The position numbers were made by a program, and so were the translations under genes. From an uncultured Clostridia bacterium (lineage in GTDB: Bacteria; Bacillota; Clostridia; Monoglobales; Monoglobaceae): 34,095 nucleotides of DNA. The notes under the pieces are model-generated. The model was not told where the DNA came from and ran no database searches. It was given only the letters and a program-made list of their open reading frames with translations. This document shows, piece after piece, positions 7,484 to 16,200 of this stretch (positions are counted from its first letter, which is position 1; the number at the start of each line of letters is the position of its first letter). The stretch is taken from contig CANQQJ010000035.1 of assembly GCA_947625905.1 (NCBI GenBank), positions 1-34,095 of the forward strand, in the 5' to 3' direction.

Positions 7484-9286
7484 ATGGCAAACAATGATTT
7501 TCAGAGCTTTCTCGACGAGGTCGTGATGAGAAACGATATCGTTGAGATAGTATCGGGCTTTACCACGTTAAAGCGCAGCGGAAACAACATGATGGGACTG
7601 TGCCCGCTGCATAATGACAAAAAATCCCCGTCCCTTTCGGTCTCGCCCGACAAACAGATATTCCATTGCTTCGGCTGCGGAGCCGGAGGCAGCGTTATCC
7701 AGTTTGTCGAGGCCGCGATGAACCTTGACTTTATGGACGCGGTGAAGTATCTGGCGGATAGGGTGCATATGGAAATGCCGAGCACCCGCGGCGGGGGAGA
7801 CAAGCAGAAGCAGCTTATGCTCTCGAAAAAAAAGGAGCGGCTGTATCAAATAAACGCTATGGCCGCACGGTACTATTTTGAACTTTTGTCAAAGCCCGAG
7901 GGAAAGCCGGGGCTTGACTATTTAAGGGAGAGAAAGCTCAAAAATTCCACGATAAAAAAGTTCGGCATAGGCTACGCGCCCGAGGGCTGGACCGATCTTT
8001 ACGACTACTTGAGAGCGCAGGGCTGCGCGGAAGACGATATGGTCGACGCGGGCCTTGTCAGACGCAGGCAGAACGGCACATATTATGACGCGTTCTACGA
8101 CGGCAGGGTCGTGTTCCCGATAATCGACGTCCGCGGCAGGGTGATAGCCTTCGGCGGCAGGATCATAAGAGACGGGACCGACGCGCCCAAATACTGGAAC
8201 ACGCCCGAGACGCTTATTTTCAAAAAAAAGGACAATCTGTTCGGACTGAACCTGGCCAAAAACGACAAGTCGGGACGGCTGCTGCTGATGGAGGGCTACA
8301 TGGACGTTGTGGCGCTGCACCAGAGCGGATTCGGAAACGCTGTGGCCTCGCTGGGCACGGCGTTCACCCCCGAGCAGGCGCGGCTTGTCAAGCGCTATGC
8401 GCCTCGCGCGGTGCTGTGCTACGACAACGACGAGGCGGGTATCAAGGCCACGCTCAGGGCGGGTGACATACTGTTTGACGAGGGAGTCAAGGTGAGGGTC
8501 TTGACCGTTACCGACGGCAAGGACCCCGACGAGTTTATCAAAAACAAAGGCCCCGACATGTTCTCCGTGCTGATAGAGCGGTCGCGGCCGCTGATCGAGT
8601 ATAAAATCGACGGTATCAGAGAAAAATATAACCTAAACGATGTGGACGATAAAGTGGACTTCACCCGCGAAGCCTCGGAGGTTCTGGCGCGTATAAAGGA
8701 CGCGGCCCAAAGGGAGATATACGTCGGGCGGCTGGCGGAGGAGCTCAAGATAAGCGCCGCGGGAATAATGGCCGGAGTCTCGGAGATCGAGCTCAAAAAC
8801 GCCGAGACCGACCGCCGCCGCGCGGAGTCGGAACGGCTGCGCAGAACGATGCACAAGCCGCTGCCCGAGGAGAAAAACGTGCGGGGCGTGTATTGGGCGG
8901 AGCGGTTCCTGCTCAACCTGATGTGCGACAAGCGGGTGATAAAAAAGGTTCTGGAAAGCGGCCTGACGCCCGAAGATTTCGCGTCCGAGCCCGCGCACCG
9001 GCGGCTGGCGGAACTTTTGATAAGCCTTGCCGAGAGCGGCGCGGTGCCGGAGCCTTCAGATATAATAGGAAGATGCCCTCCCGAGGACGCGGGAACGGTG
9101 TCGGATATACTTATGAGCGACAAGCAAACAAAGGACAAGCTTCTCGCCTGCGCCGGGCCGATAGGGATCCTGGTTCGGGCAAAGGAGGAGCGGCAGCGGC
9201 TGAACGCCGCGCAGGACGATGAGCAGCTTAAACTGCTCTTTGAAAAGAAGAAAAACAGAAAAAATGCAGCCGGAGGTGCAAAATAA
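7484..9286 (+). CDS. dnaG: DNA primase
   Basis: A 600-residue DnaG that synthesises RNA primers at replication forks. The N-terminal CHC2 zinc finger has C40, H43, C62 and C65. The TOPRIM catalytic domain has E270 (LLMEGYMD) and the D314-x-D316 pair (CYDNDEAG). The C-terminal third (about 450-600) is the DnaB-helicase-interacting region. GGAGG lies upstream of the ATG. The TAA stop overlaps the rpoD ATG by one base (TAATG), so translational coupling to rpoD is likely, as in macromolecular-synthesis operons. Confidence 0.97.
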   Translation: MANNDFQSFLDEVVMRNDIVEIVSGFTTLKRSGNNMMGLCPLHNDKKSPSLSVSPDKQIFHCFGCGAGGSVIQFVEAAMNLDFMDAVKYLADRVHMEMPSTRGGGDKQKQLMLSKKKERLYQINAMAARYYFELLSKPEGKPGLDYLRERKLKNSTIKKFGIGYAPEGWTDLYDYLRAQGCAEDDMVDAGLVRRRQNGTYYDAFYDGRVVFPIIDVRGRVIAFGGRIIRDGTDAPKYWNTPETLIFKKKDNLFGLNLAKNDKSGRLLLMEGYMDVVALHQSGFGNAVASLGTAFTPEQARLVKRYAPRAVLCYDNDEAGIKATLRAGDILFDEGVKVRVLTVTDGKDPDEFIKNKGPDMFSVLIERSRPLIEYKIDGIREKYNLNDVDDKVDFTREASEVLARIKDAAQREIYVGRLAEELKISAAGIMAGVSEIELKNAETDRRRAESERLRRTMHKPLPEEKNVRGVYWAERFLLNLMCDKRVIKKVLESGLTPEDFASEPAHRRLAELLISLAESGAVPEPSDIIGRCPPEDAGTVSDILMSDKQTKDKLLACAGPIGILVRAKEERQRLNAAQDDEQLKLLFEKKKNRKNAAGGAK

Positions 9287-10428
9287 TGAGCAGTAAAAAC
9301 GATGACACGAACAAAAAGACGCCGGAGACCAGGCCCGATATCAGCGTCGCGAAGAAAAAGGCGCAGATCATCCAGGGTCTGCTCGACGAGGGCAAAAAGA
9401 TGGGTATGCTTGAGTACAAGACCGTGGCGGACAAGCTCGAGGAACTCGAGCTCGAAGCCGATCAGATGGACCGCATCTACGAGATAATCGAGAAGCAGGG
9501 CATCGAGATAGTGGGCAGCATAGACCCCGAGCCGGTCGTTGACGAGGCGGACCGCGTGACCGAGGAGGAGCTTGAGGACATGTCGGTGCCCGACGGCGTC
9601 AGCATTGACGATCCGGTGCGCATGTACCTCAAGGAGATAGGCAAGGTAAACCTGCTGACAGGCGAGGAGGAGGCCGAGCTGGCAAAGAAAATGAGCGAGG
9701 GCGACGTGTACGCCAAGCGCAAACTGGCCGAGGCGAACCTCCGTCTGGTGGTCAGCATAGCGAAACGCTACGTGGGCCGGGGAATGTTGTTCCTCGATCT
9801 GATACAGGAGGGAAACCTGGGACTTATCAAGGCGGTGGAAAAGTTTGACTACACCAAAGGCTACAAATTCTCGACCTACGCCACATGGTGGATCAGGCAG
9901 GCCATCACAAGAGCAATCGCCGATCAGGCCCGAACCATCAGGATACCGGTGCACATGGTCGAGACGATAAACAAGCTGGTGCGCGTTTCGCGCCAGCTGG
10001 TGCAGGAGCTCGGCCGCGACCCGCTGCCCGAGGAGGTCGCAAAAGAGCTCAATATGCCGGTCGACAAGGTGGGAGAGATACTCAAGATCGCTCAGGAGCC
10101 GGTATCGCTCGAGACCCCGATAGGCGAGGAGGAGGACAGTCATTTGGGCGACTTCATCAGAGACGAAGACGCCCCCGCGCCCTCCGACGCGGCGACGTTC
10201 ACTCTGCTCAAGGAGCAGCTGGTGGACGTGCTCAGCACCCTGACCCCCAGAGAGGAAAAGGTGCTGCGTCTCCGCTTCGGCCTTGACGACGGCAGAGCCA
10301 GGACCCTCGAGGAGGTCGGCAAGGAGTTTAACGTAACACGCGAGCGCATACGCCAGATCGAGGCCAAGGCGCTCAGAAAGCTGCGCCACCCCAGCCGCAG
10401 CAAAAAGCTGAAAGATTATCTGGAATAG
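9286..10428 (+). CDS. rpoD: primary RNA polymerase sigma factor (sigma-70/SigA)
   Basis: A 380-residue housekeeping sigma factor of compact Gram-positive size. After a short region 1.1-like helical part comes region 1.2 ([11 protein letters not shown]). Region 2 follows, with its core-binding and -10-reading segments ([31 protein letters not shown]), then region 3 ([14 protein letters not shown]). Region 4 has the -35-reading helix-turn-helix ([18 protein letters not shown]). CGGAGGTG precedes the ATG inside the end of dnaG. The TTGACA/TATAAT-type promoters in the window are the sites this factor would read. Confidence 0.98.
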   Translation: MSSKNDDTNKKTPETRPDISVAKKKAQIIQGLLDEGKKMGMLEYKTVADKLEELELEADQMDRIYEIIEKQGIEIVGSIDPEPVVDEADRVTEEELEDMSVPDGVSIDDPVRMYLKEIGKVNLLTGEEEAELAKKMSEGDVYAKRKLAEANLRLVVSIAKRYVGRGMLFLDLIQEGNLGLIKAVEKFDYTKGYKFSTYATWWIRQAITRAIADQARTIRIPVHMVETINKLVRVSRQLVQELGRDPLPEEVAKELNMPVDKVGEILKIAQEPVSLETPIGEEEDSHLGDFIRDEDAPAPSDAATFTLLKEQLVDVLSTLTPREEKVLRLRFGLDDGRARTLEEVGKEFNVTRERIRQIEAKALRKLRHPSRSKKLKDYLE

Positions 10429-10487
10429 TTTAAAAATTTTTATATATTTGATCACAAAACACAGTCTTTCGGCATACATAAACATAG

Positions 10488-10614
10488 AGAATAGTGATTA
10501 GCGAATAGCGAATAGGAACGGGCGGCCGAGGTCGTCCGCCCCTACGACATTTTACACACCATGACCGTAGGGGACGGCGCCCTCGACGTCCCTGCTCGCC
10601 CCAAGGGGCGAGGC
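10488..10614 (+). repeat. composite intergenic repeat, copy 1
   Basis: Three modules in the rpoD to CDF gap. First, a GATTAGCGAATAG-type degenerate repeat (10489-10515). Second, a GC hairpin whose part 10527-10544 is the exact reverse complement of 12594-12611. Third, an inverted repeat CTCGCCCC/GGGGCGAG (10595-10612), whose segment 10599-10614 is the exact reverse complement of 12717-12732. A further short inverted repeat lies around 10569-10592. No gene is present. Confidence 0.7.
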
Positions 10615-10671
10615 AAACGTGAGCGGCGAAGCAAATACGAACAGAGAAGAAAAAGTGAGGCGAAATTGTAA

Positions 10672-11565
10672 ATGGCGGATAATTCAACAAAAATAATAAT
10701 GCGCGTGTCGAACGTCAGCATCGTGATCAACATGCTGTTGTCCGCCGTCAAGCTGGTCGCCGGATTCGCTGCGAATTCCGGCGCCATAATCAGTGACGCG
10801 ATACATTCGGCCTCCGACGTTTTCAGTACGATAATCGTTATGATCGGCGCGGGCGCGGCCGCCAAAAAGGCCGACCACGACCATCCCTACGGCCACGAGC
10901 GCATGGAGTGCATCGCGGCGGTGATCCTCTCGGCGGTGCTGTTTGTGACGGGCCTGGGTATAGGAGTGGACGGTGTTAAAAAAATCGCCTCCGCGCGGCT
11001 TGAGCCTCTTGTCGTTCCGGGCGCGCTGGCGCTGGGCGCGGCGGCTCTTTCCATAATCGTCAAAGAGGCCATGTTCTGGTACACCAGACATTATGGGAAA
11101 AAGGTCGATTCGACCGCTCTCATGGCGGACGCGTGGCACCACCGCAGCGACGCGCTGTCGTCTGTCGGCTCGTTTGTCGGAATTTTGGGCGCGCGGCTGG
11201 GCTTCCCTGTGTGCGACCCGATAGCGAGCGTCGTGATCTGTCTGTTTATCCTGAAGGCCGCCTATGATATCTGCAAGGAGGCGCTCGACAAAATGGTCGA
11301 CAAATCCTGCGACGACGAGACCGAGCGCGAGATGGCGGAGATAATCAAGCTCCAGGACGGAGTTATAAGCCTCGACCTTTTGATGACGAGGATGTTCGGC
11401 TCCAAAATATACGTGGACGTGGAGATCTCGGCCGACGCCAACATAAGTTTGATAAGGGCCCACGCCATAGCCGAGCAGGTCCATCACGCGATAGAGCGCA
11501 GCTTCCCGAAGGTCAAGCACTGTATGGTCCATGTCAACCCGTACATAGAAAAGGCTCGAACATAA
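10672..11565 (+). CDS. cation diffusion facilitator (CDF) metal exporter
   Basis: A 297-residue inner-membrane CDF transporter that would export Zn, Fe, Mn or similar divalent metal in exchange for protons. There are six predicted membrane segments in the first two thirds. Two HxxxD-type metal-site motifs are seen: SDAIHSASD (D42, H45, D49) and DAWHHRSD (D153, H156, D160). The cytoplasmic C-terminal dimerisation domain runs from about 210 to 297 and has the family pattern (histidine-rich HAIAEQVHHAIE, then HCMVHVNP). The metal cannot be called from sequence. The ribosome binding site is weak (GTGAGG, 11 bases from the ATG) and directly follows the composite repeat. Confidence 0.92.
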   Translation: MADNSTKIIMRVSNVSIVINMLLSAVKLVAGFAANSGAIISDAIHSASDVFSTIIVMIGAGAAAKKADHDHPYGHERMECIAAVILSAVLFVTGLGIGVDGVKKIASARLEPLVVPGALALGAAALSIIVKEAMFWYTRHYGKKVDSTALMADAWHHRSDALSSVGSFVGILGARLGFPVCDPIASVVICLFILKAAYDICKEALDKMVDKSCDDETEREMAEIIKLQDGVISLDLLMTRMFGSKIYVDVEISADANISLIRAHAIAEQVHHAIERSFPKVKHCMVHVNPYIEKART

Positions 11566-11567
11566 AA

Positions 11568-11596
11568 TTCATATTTTAACGACTTGATTATATAAT
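11568..11596 (+). promoter_or_regulatory. possible promoter of the DUF3737 gene
   Basis: TTCATA (11568-11573), 17-base spacer, perfect TATAAT (11591-11596). The leader would be only about 15 bases, so it is a candidate only. Confidence 0.35.
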
Positions 11597-11617
11597 TTAC
11601 AGAAAGGGGTCATGCTT

Positions 11618-12472
11618 ATGCGCTTTGACGGAGAAATTACCCGAATTAAAGACAAAACATTTGATGAAGAGCGCGCCTTATACGGATTGCATAACGCGGA
11701 GATAACGGACGCGAAATTCAGCGGCCCCGCAGACGGGGAATCGGCGCTCAAGGAGTGCGGGAACCTTGTCGCGCGCGGCTGCGATTTTCGGCTGCGCTAT
11801 CCGCTTTGGCACGTGACAAACGCCGAGATCGACGGCTGCTCAATGGCGGACACCTGCCGCGCGGCGCTCTGGTACGATAAAAATATATACATAACAAACT
11901 CAAAGCTGGGCGGCATCAAGGCTCTGCGCGAGTGTGACGGCTCAACGCTCAAAAACTGCGATATAGATTCGGTCGAGTTCGGCTGGTTCTGCCGCGGCCT
12001 CAGTATCTCGGACTGCGAGTTAAATTCCGAGTACCCGTTTTTGCGCAGCCGCGACATGGAGATCGACAACCTGACGATGACCGGAAAATACTCGTTTCAG
12101 TACGTGGAAAACGCGGTGATAATGAACTCGAATCTCAACACCAAGGACGCGTTCTGGCACAGCAAAAACGTCACGGTGTACGACAGCGTGATAGACGGCG
12201 AGTACCTCGCGTGGTACAGCGAGAACCTGCGCCTCGCGCGCTGCAAGATAAGCGGCACCCAGCCGCTGTGCTACGCCAAAGGCCTGATCCTCGAGGACTG
12301 CGAAATGCGGGACTGTGACCTGTCGTTTGAAAAGAGCGAGGTGACCGCCGATGTGCGCGGAGAGATCACAAGCGTCAAGAACCCGCTGAGCGGCACCGTC
12401 ACGGCCGACAGCGTAGGCGAGATAATATTCAACGAGCCCTGGGCTAAGGGCAGCGTAGTGATTAGGGATTAG
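11618..12472 (+). CDS. DUF3737 family protein (predicted right-handed beta-helix)
   Basis: A 284-residue protein of the DUF3737 family, recognised from its overall pattern (FDGEITRIKDKTFDEERALYG start, then repeated short strands such as LRECDGSTLKNCDID). The repeating N/D/C/S-turn pattern suggests a pentapeptide-like or parallel beta-helix fold. It has no signal peptide or membrane segment, so it is cytoplasmic. Its function is unknown. I prefer the ATG at 11618 over 11612 because AAGGGG lies 8 bases before it and only 2 before the other. The final codons (GSVVIRD and stop) lie within a copy of the GATTAGCGAATAG repeat, so the repeat supplies the C-terminus. Confidence 0.85.
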   Translation: MRFDGEITRIKDKTFDEERALYGLHNAEITDAKFSGPADGESALKECGNLVARGCDFRLRYPLWHVTNAEIDGCSMADTCRAALWYDKNIYITNSKLGGIKALRECDGSTLKNCDIDSVEFGWFCRGLSISDCELNSEYPFLRSRDMEIDNLTMTGKYSFQYVENAVIMNSNLNTKDAFWHSKNVTVYDSVIDGEYLAWYSENLRLARCKISGTQPLCYAKGLILEDCEMRDCDLSFEKSEVTADVRGEITSVKNPLSGTVTADSVGEIIFNEPWAKGSVVIRD

Positions 12473-12800
12473 CGAATAGTAATTAGGGCAACAAAAGACG
12501 CGATTCCATAAAACAGTAAAAAATTAAATTTCGGCGGCGGCATAGTTTCGGCTATGCCGCCTATTTTTTATAATAATGACAACGCATATGCCATAGGGGC
12601 GGACGACCTCGCATGTTCTCAATGGTCATATGATTTGTGGCCTCGTTTATCTGAGGAAATGGAATATTATGGTGCCACAAACCCGCTTCGCGGCTCCGGC
12701 CGCAGCCTGCCCGTCTGCCTCGCCCCTTGGGGAGAGGTGGCGCCGAAGGCGACGGAGAGGGGTCAACGTAGTGATTAGCGATTAGTAAATAGTGATTAGG
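12456..12800 (+). repeat. composite intergenic repeat, copy 2 (inverted relative to copy 1)
   Basis: GATTAG/GAATAG-type degenerate repeats at 12456-12485 and 12768-12800 bracket the region. 12594-12611 and 12717-12732 are exact reverse complements of segments in copy 1. Between them, TTTGTGGC (12634-12641) pairs with GCCACAAA (12674-12681). No convincing gene is present between 12473 and 12825; short open frames here are not supported. Confidence 0.65.
12536..12569 (+). terminator. intrinsic terminator of the DUF3737 gene
   Basis: Perfect 10-base-pair stem GGCGGCATAG (12536-12545) with CTATGCCGCC (12552-12561), loop TTTCGG, then a run of six T (12564-12569). Confidence 0.9.
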
Positions 12801-12825
12801 TATGATATTGTTTTTGAAAATTTCA

Positions 12826-12854
12826 TTGACCTTTTCGGAAGAATGTGATAGAAT
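12826..12854 (+). promoter_or_regulatory. near-consensus promoter of structured RNA 1
   Basis: TTGACC (12826-12831), 17-base spacer, TAGAAT (12849-12854). The predicted start at about 12861 coincides with the first base pair of the closing stem of RNA 1. Confidence 0.75.
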
Positions 12855-12860
12855 ATATTT

Positions 12861-13028
12861 TGCCAAACAAAACAGAATATTTACAATTGCTATGTGTATT
12901 TTTGCTTTTCGGCAAAAATGCTTATGCTCTTTTTCATGTACACAAGCAGTTGTAATGAAGTTTTGTTTGGCGACAATCGGAGCTGTGCATTTTTCGTGTG
13001 TGGTTCCGTTTGTGACCACACACTTTTT
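12861..13028 (+). ncRNA. putative structured small RNA 1 (class not recognised)
   Basis: About 168 bases between its own promoter and terminator. Closing stem P1: 12862-12873 with 12960-12971, twelve perfect pairs. P2: TTACAATTGC (12881-12890) with GCAGTTGTAA (12946-12955), one G-U pair. P3: TGTGTA (12893-12898) with TACACA (12939-12944). Apical hairpin: TTTTTGC/GCAAAAA around TTTTCG (12899-12918). The loop between P1 and P2 has AATA on the 5' side and AATGA on the 3' side. A linker containing AGCTG (12981-12985) leads into the terminator. No protein-coding reading of this stretch is supported. It is not a 6S, SRP, tmRNA or RNase P pattern that I can recognise. Confidence 0.65.
12996..13028 (+). 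terminator. intrinsic terminator of RNA 1
   Basis: Perfect 9-base-pair stem GTGTGTGGT (12996-13004) with ACCACACAC (13015-13023), then TTTTT and further T-rich sequence. Confidence 0.9.
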
Positions 13029-13044
13029 ATTTTATAAAAAATAC

Positions 13045-13073
13045 TTGCTATTTTTTTCGAGGTGTGGTATATT
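13045..13073 (+). promoter_or_regulatory. promoter of structured RNA 2 and the lipase gene
   Basis: TTGCTA (13045-13050), 17-base spacer, TATATT (13068-13073), only 17 bases beyond the RNA 1 T-tract. The predicted start at about 13080 falls at the foot of the RNA 2 closing stem. No other promoter is visible before the lipase start. Confidence 0.65.
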
Positions 13074-13079
13074 TATCTT

Positions 13080-13232
13080 GCGACATAGTTTAATAATTCA
13101 AACACGGTTTTGCGTTGGTAAAAGCGCAAGACTTGGTGTATCATATCCGTGTTTGGAATGAGCTGTGTCGCAACAGAGATCAAGCTGCGTTTTTATTATT
13201 TGCGCGGCTGTGATCCCACACCGCGCATTTTT
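13080..13232 (+). ncRNA. putative structured leader RNA 2, paralogue of RNA 1, upstream of the lipase
   Basis: Same layout as RNA 1 with different stem sequences. P1: TTGCGACATAG (13078-13088) with CTGTGTCGCAA (13163-13173), eleven pairs including one G-U. P2: CAAACACGG (13099-13107) with CCGTGTTTG (13147-13155). Apical hairpin: TTGCG/CGCAA (13110-13114 with 13125-13129). The P1/P2 loop again has AATA (13092-13095) opposite AATGA (13157-13161), and the linker again has AGCTG (13183-13187). Here AGCTGCG (13183-13189) can pair with CGCGGCT (13203-13209), which includes most of the 5' arm of the terminator, so an antiterminator is possible. It could be an attenuating leader or a stand-alone small RNA with readthrough. 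No known riboswitch class is recognised. Confidence 0.6.
13201..13232 (+). terminator. intrinsic terminator or attenuator before the lipase gene
   Basis: TGCGCGG (13201-13207) with CCGCGCA (13221-13227), extended by TGTG/CACA across one bulged C, then TTTTT (13228-13232). It ends 22 bases before the lipase ATG, so expression of that gene requires readthrough. Confidence 0.85.
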
Positions 13233-13254
13233 AATTATGTGGGGGTATAATGTT

Positions 13255-16200
13255 ATGAAAAGGATTTTAAGTTTGGTTCTGGCGCTCGCGCTTATATCAA
13301 CAATTATCTTTGTGCCGGAAATAAGTTACGCTGTTACAAATGGTGTGTATGGTAACAATTTAACTTGGACGCTTGACGAAAAAGGCACGCTCATCATAAG
13401 CGGGAAAGGAGATATGATTGACTATAGTGTTTCTTGGCATTACGAACATTCACCATTTTATGAAAATAAAAATATAAAAAAGATTATCATAGAAAACGGA
13501 ATAACAAGTATAGGAAACGCTGCATTCGCTGACTGTGAAAACCTAATCAGTGTAGATTTGCCATACGGAATAACGCGAATTGGCGAAGATTCTTTTAATA
13601 GTTGTTATAATTTGTTGGATTTAAAATTGCCAGATAGTGTAACAGATATAGGAGATATGGCATTTTGGTTTTGTGAGAAGCTGGATAGTATAGAAATACC
13701 AAACGGCGTGGTCAATATTGGCGACTATGCTTTTGGTGGTTGTAGAGCTCTAAAAAAAATAAAAATTCCGGATAGTGTAGTTAATATTGAATATAGTTCA
13801 TTTGGTGGTTACTGCTGTGAAAATTTGACGGATATAGAAGTTAGTCCAAACAATAAATATTACTCTTCCTTAAACGGCAATCTTTTTAATAAAGACAAAA
13901 CAGAGCTAATTAAATACGCTAGTGGAAAATTGGGGTCATCTTATACAATCCCTGGAGGCGTCACTTCTATCAGGAATAAGGCGTTTGAATATAGCTGCAA
14001 CCTAATCGAAATAATGATACCAGATAGCGTCACTTATATTGGAGATGAGGCGTTTGTAGACTGTGATGGACTAACTGATATAATCATACCTGTAGGCATC
14101 ACATCTATAGGGAAAGGGATGTTTGGCGGCTGCCACAGTCTTACCGAAATAATCATACCGACCGGTGTCAAAACTATAAGAGATGGGGCGTTTGACCTCT
14201 GCGACAACCTGACTAATATAAGCATACCCGAAAGTGTTACATCCATCAGTCAAGAAGCGTTTAAGAGTTGCGACAGCTTATCTGATGTATATTATGGTGG
14301 AAGTGAAGAACAATGGAACAGAATTATTATAGATCGGTGGTTTAACGATTGCTTACTCAAAGCCAAGATCCACTTTAACAGCAAAATGCCGGTACGGTTC
14401 AAATACACGCAGTCGTCTGTGACGGACAATACATACAAGGGTTCGTCTTATGATGAGTTCCTCGGCAGGGCGCAGATCGGCGCGGTCATTCCCGGGCTTA
14501 AGGAATATGTGGTGCCGCAGGGCATTGCGTACCGCGAGGACACAAATCAATACTATATCTCGGGAGACCCGGACGACAAAAAGAAGACCGGAGCGAAAAC
14601 AGAGACCACGCCTTCCGTGATAATGGTGCTTGACGCGGACACGGGAGAGTATGTCGGGGAGTATTATCTTCATAATTCCGACGGCAGCGCGTTCACGGGG
14701 CACACGGGCGGTATAGCGATCGGCGCGGGCAACCTTTATGTGACAAACGGCAGCGGACTGTCGATAGTGCCGCTGTCGCAGATAGACGGCACCGCGCCCA
14801 AGGGCGACATCCATTTCACTCAGACAGTAAAGCTCGCGCTCGGGGACGCCAATCTTTCATATTGCAGCTACAGCAACGGAATATTATGGACGGGCAATTT
14901 TTATTACAAAGGCGGTAAGGCCTACAACAAACCCGCCTATACAGATACCGAGGTCGGCATGACGCACTTTGCTCTGCTTCAAGGCTATGTTCTCGATCCC
15001 GGTACCGGCACGGGATTTAAAAATTCAAGCAGGGTAAGCGGAGAAAAATTTGATTACGCGCCCGATTATCTCTGCGAGCTGCCGAGCAAGATACAGGGTG
15101 CTGCCGCTGTGGGCGGACGTCTGGTGCTCAGTCAATCCTACGGCAGAGACAACAAGAGCAATCTGTTGATTTATGACGATCCGACAACGGCGAAGGTCAA
15201 CTATTATGTTAACTTGGGCGGCAAAAGCGTGGCGCTCAGACTGCCCCAAAAGGCGGAGACTGTCACGGCTATACCGATGATGGAAGGCATTGTTTCTCAT
15301 GATAATCAAATAACCGCGGTGTTTGAGTCGGGAGCCATGACTTATTCCGACGCGAAAGACAGAACGGACCGGATATGGAATATCGATGTCGCTGACAGAA
15401 ACATAGATGAGCGTAAAAACTATCCGATAATCGTACTGCCCGGCATTATGGGCAGCACATTGAAGACGGGAAGCAATCCGGGTCTCGGCGTTCCCGTCCT
15501 GACCGAAAATCTTGATTTTATTCCGCAGGAGGATATGGAGATCGCCGACAGTCTTGCCGCCGATACCGGAGCCAATGATTTTATGGCCGCGCTGCGAGCG
15601 AACGGAAACGCTGTATATGCCTGCCCGTACGACTGGCGTCTTTCGATAGACAAGGCGGCGGAACTGTATCTAAAGCCGCTGATAGATCAGGTCAAATCAA
15701 TAAATCATGCCGACAAGGTGATCTTGGTCGCTCATTCTATGGGCGGACTGGTCTCGCGCAGTTATATCCAAAGCGGATATTATGAAAACGATGTCTCGTC
15801 TTTGTATATGCTGGGAACACCTAACATGGGTTCAACAGCGATCATTCCATTAGCGGAGTTCGGCGCGCCGTTTGACGGAGCGCAGGCCACGGTGCTGGCG
15901 TATAACTACGGCAAAATGACCGGAGAGGACTACAACCAAGCATCATTGGCGGAAGTTAAAAACTTTGTTAACAGTAAGGTAATCGGCGCAACGCAGCTGC
16001 TGCCCACCTATGCGTCTCACTATTGGGACATAGAAGCGGACCGCCCGTTTGCTAATGTGAGCAACAGTTTTTTAACCGAGCTTAACCGACAGGCTATGCG
16101 CGGCGAATATTATCAAAAGATAGACGGTACTGATCCTGACAAAGTCCGCACAATGCTTATTGCCTCGAATGCCGAGGACACGCCGAACGCAATCAAAGTT

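Noticed and set aside
8419..10485. Long open frame on the minus strand opposite dnaG and rpoD
   Set aside because: It is a shadow of two well-supported essential genes in GC-rich sequence and has no recognisable protein features.
12802..13161. 119-codon plus-strand open frame between DUF3737 and the lipase
   Set aside because: It starts before the RNA 1 promoter, runs through two promoters and a strong terminator, and has no ribosome binding site; the stretch is better explained by structured RNAs.
12861..13232. 6S RNA, retron msr/msd, T-box or a known riboswitch
   Set aside because: The closing-stem shape suggests 6S, but the units are shorter and lack the large central bubble pattern I would expect. 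There is no reverse transcriptase for a retron. The AACCGCG-like bases near 13219 lack the T-box stem and specifier loop. No known aptamer core was recognised.
13555..14290. Tandem DNA repeat or CRISPR-like periodicity
   Set aside because: The period reflects about nine diverged LRR_5 protein repeats inside the open frame; the DNA units are not identical and have no spacers.
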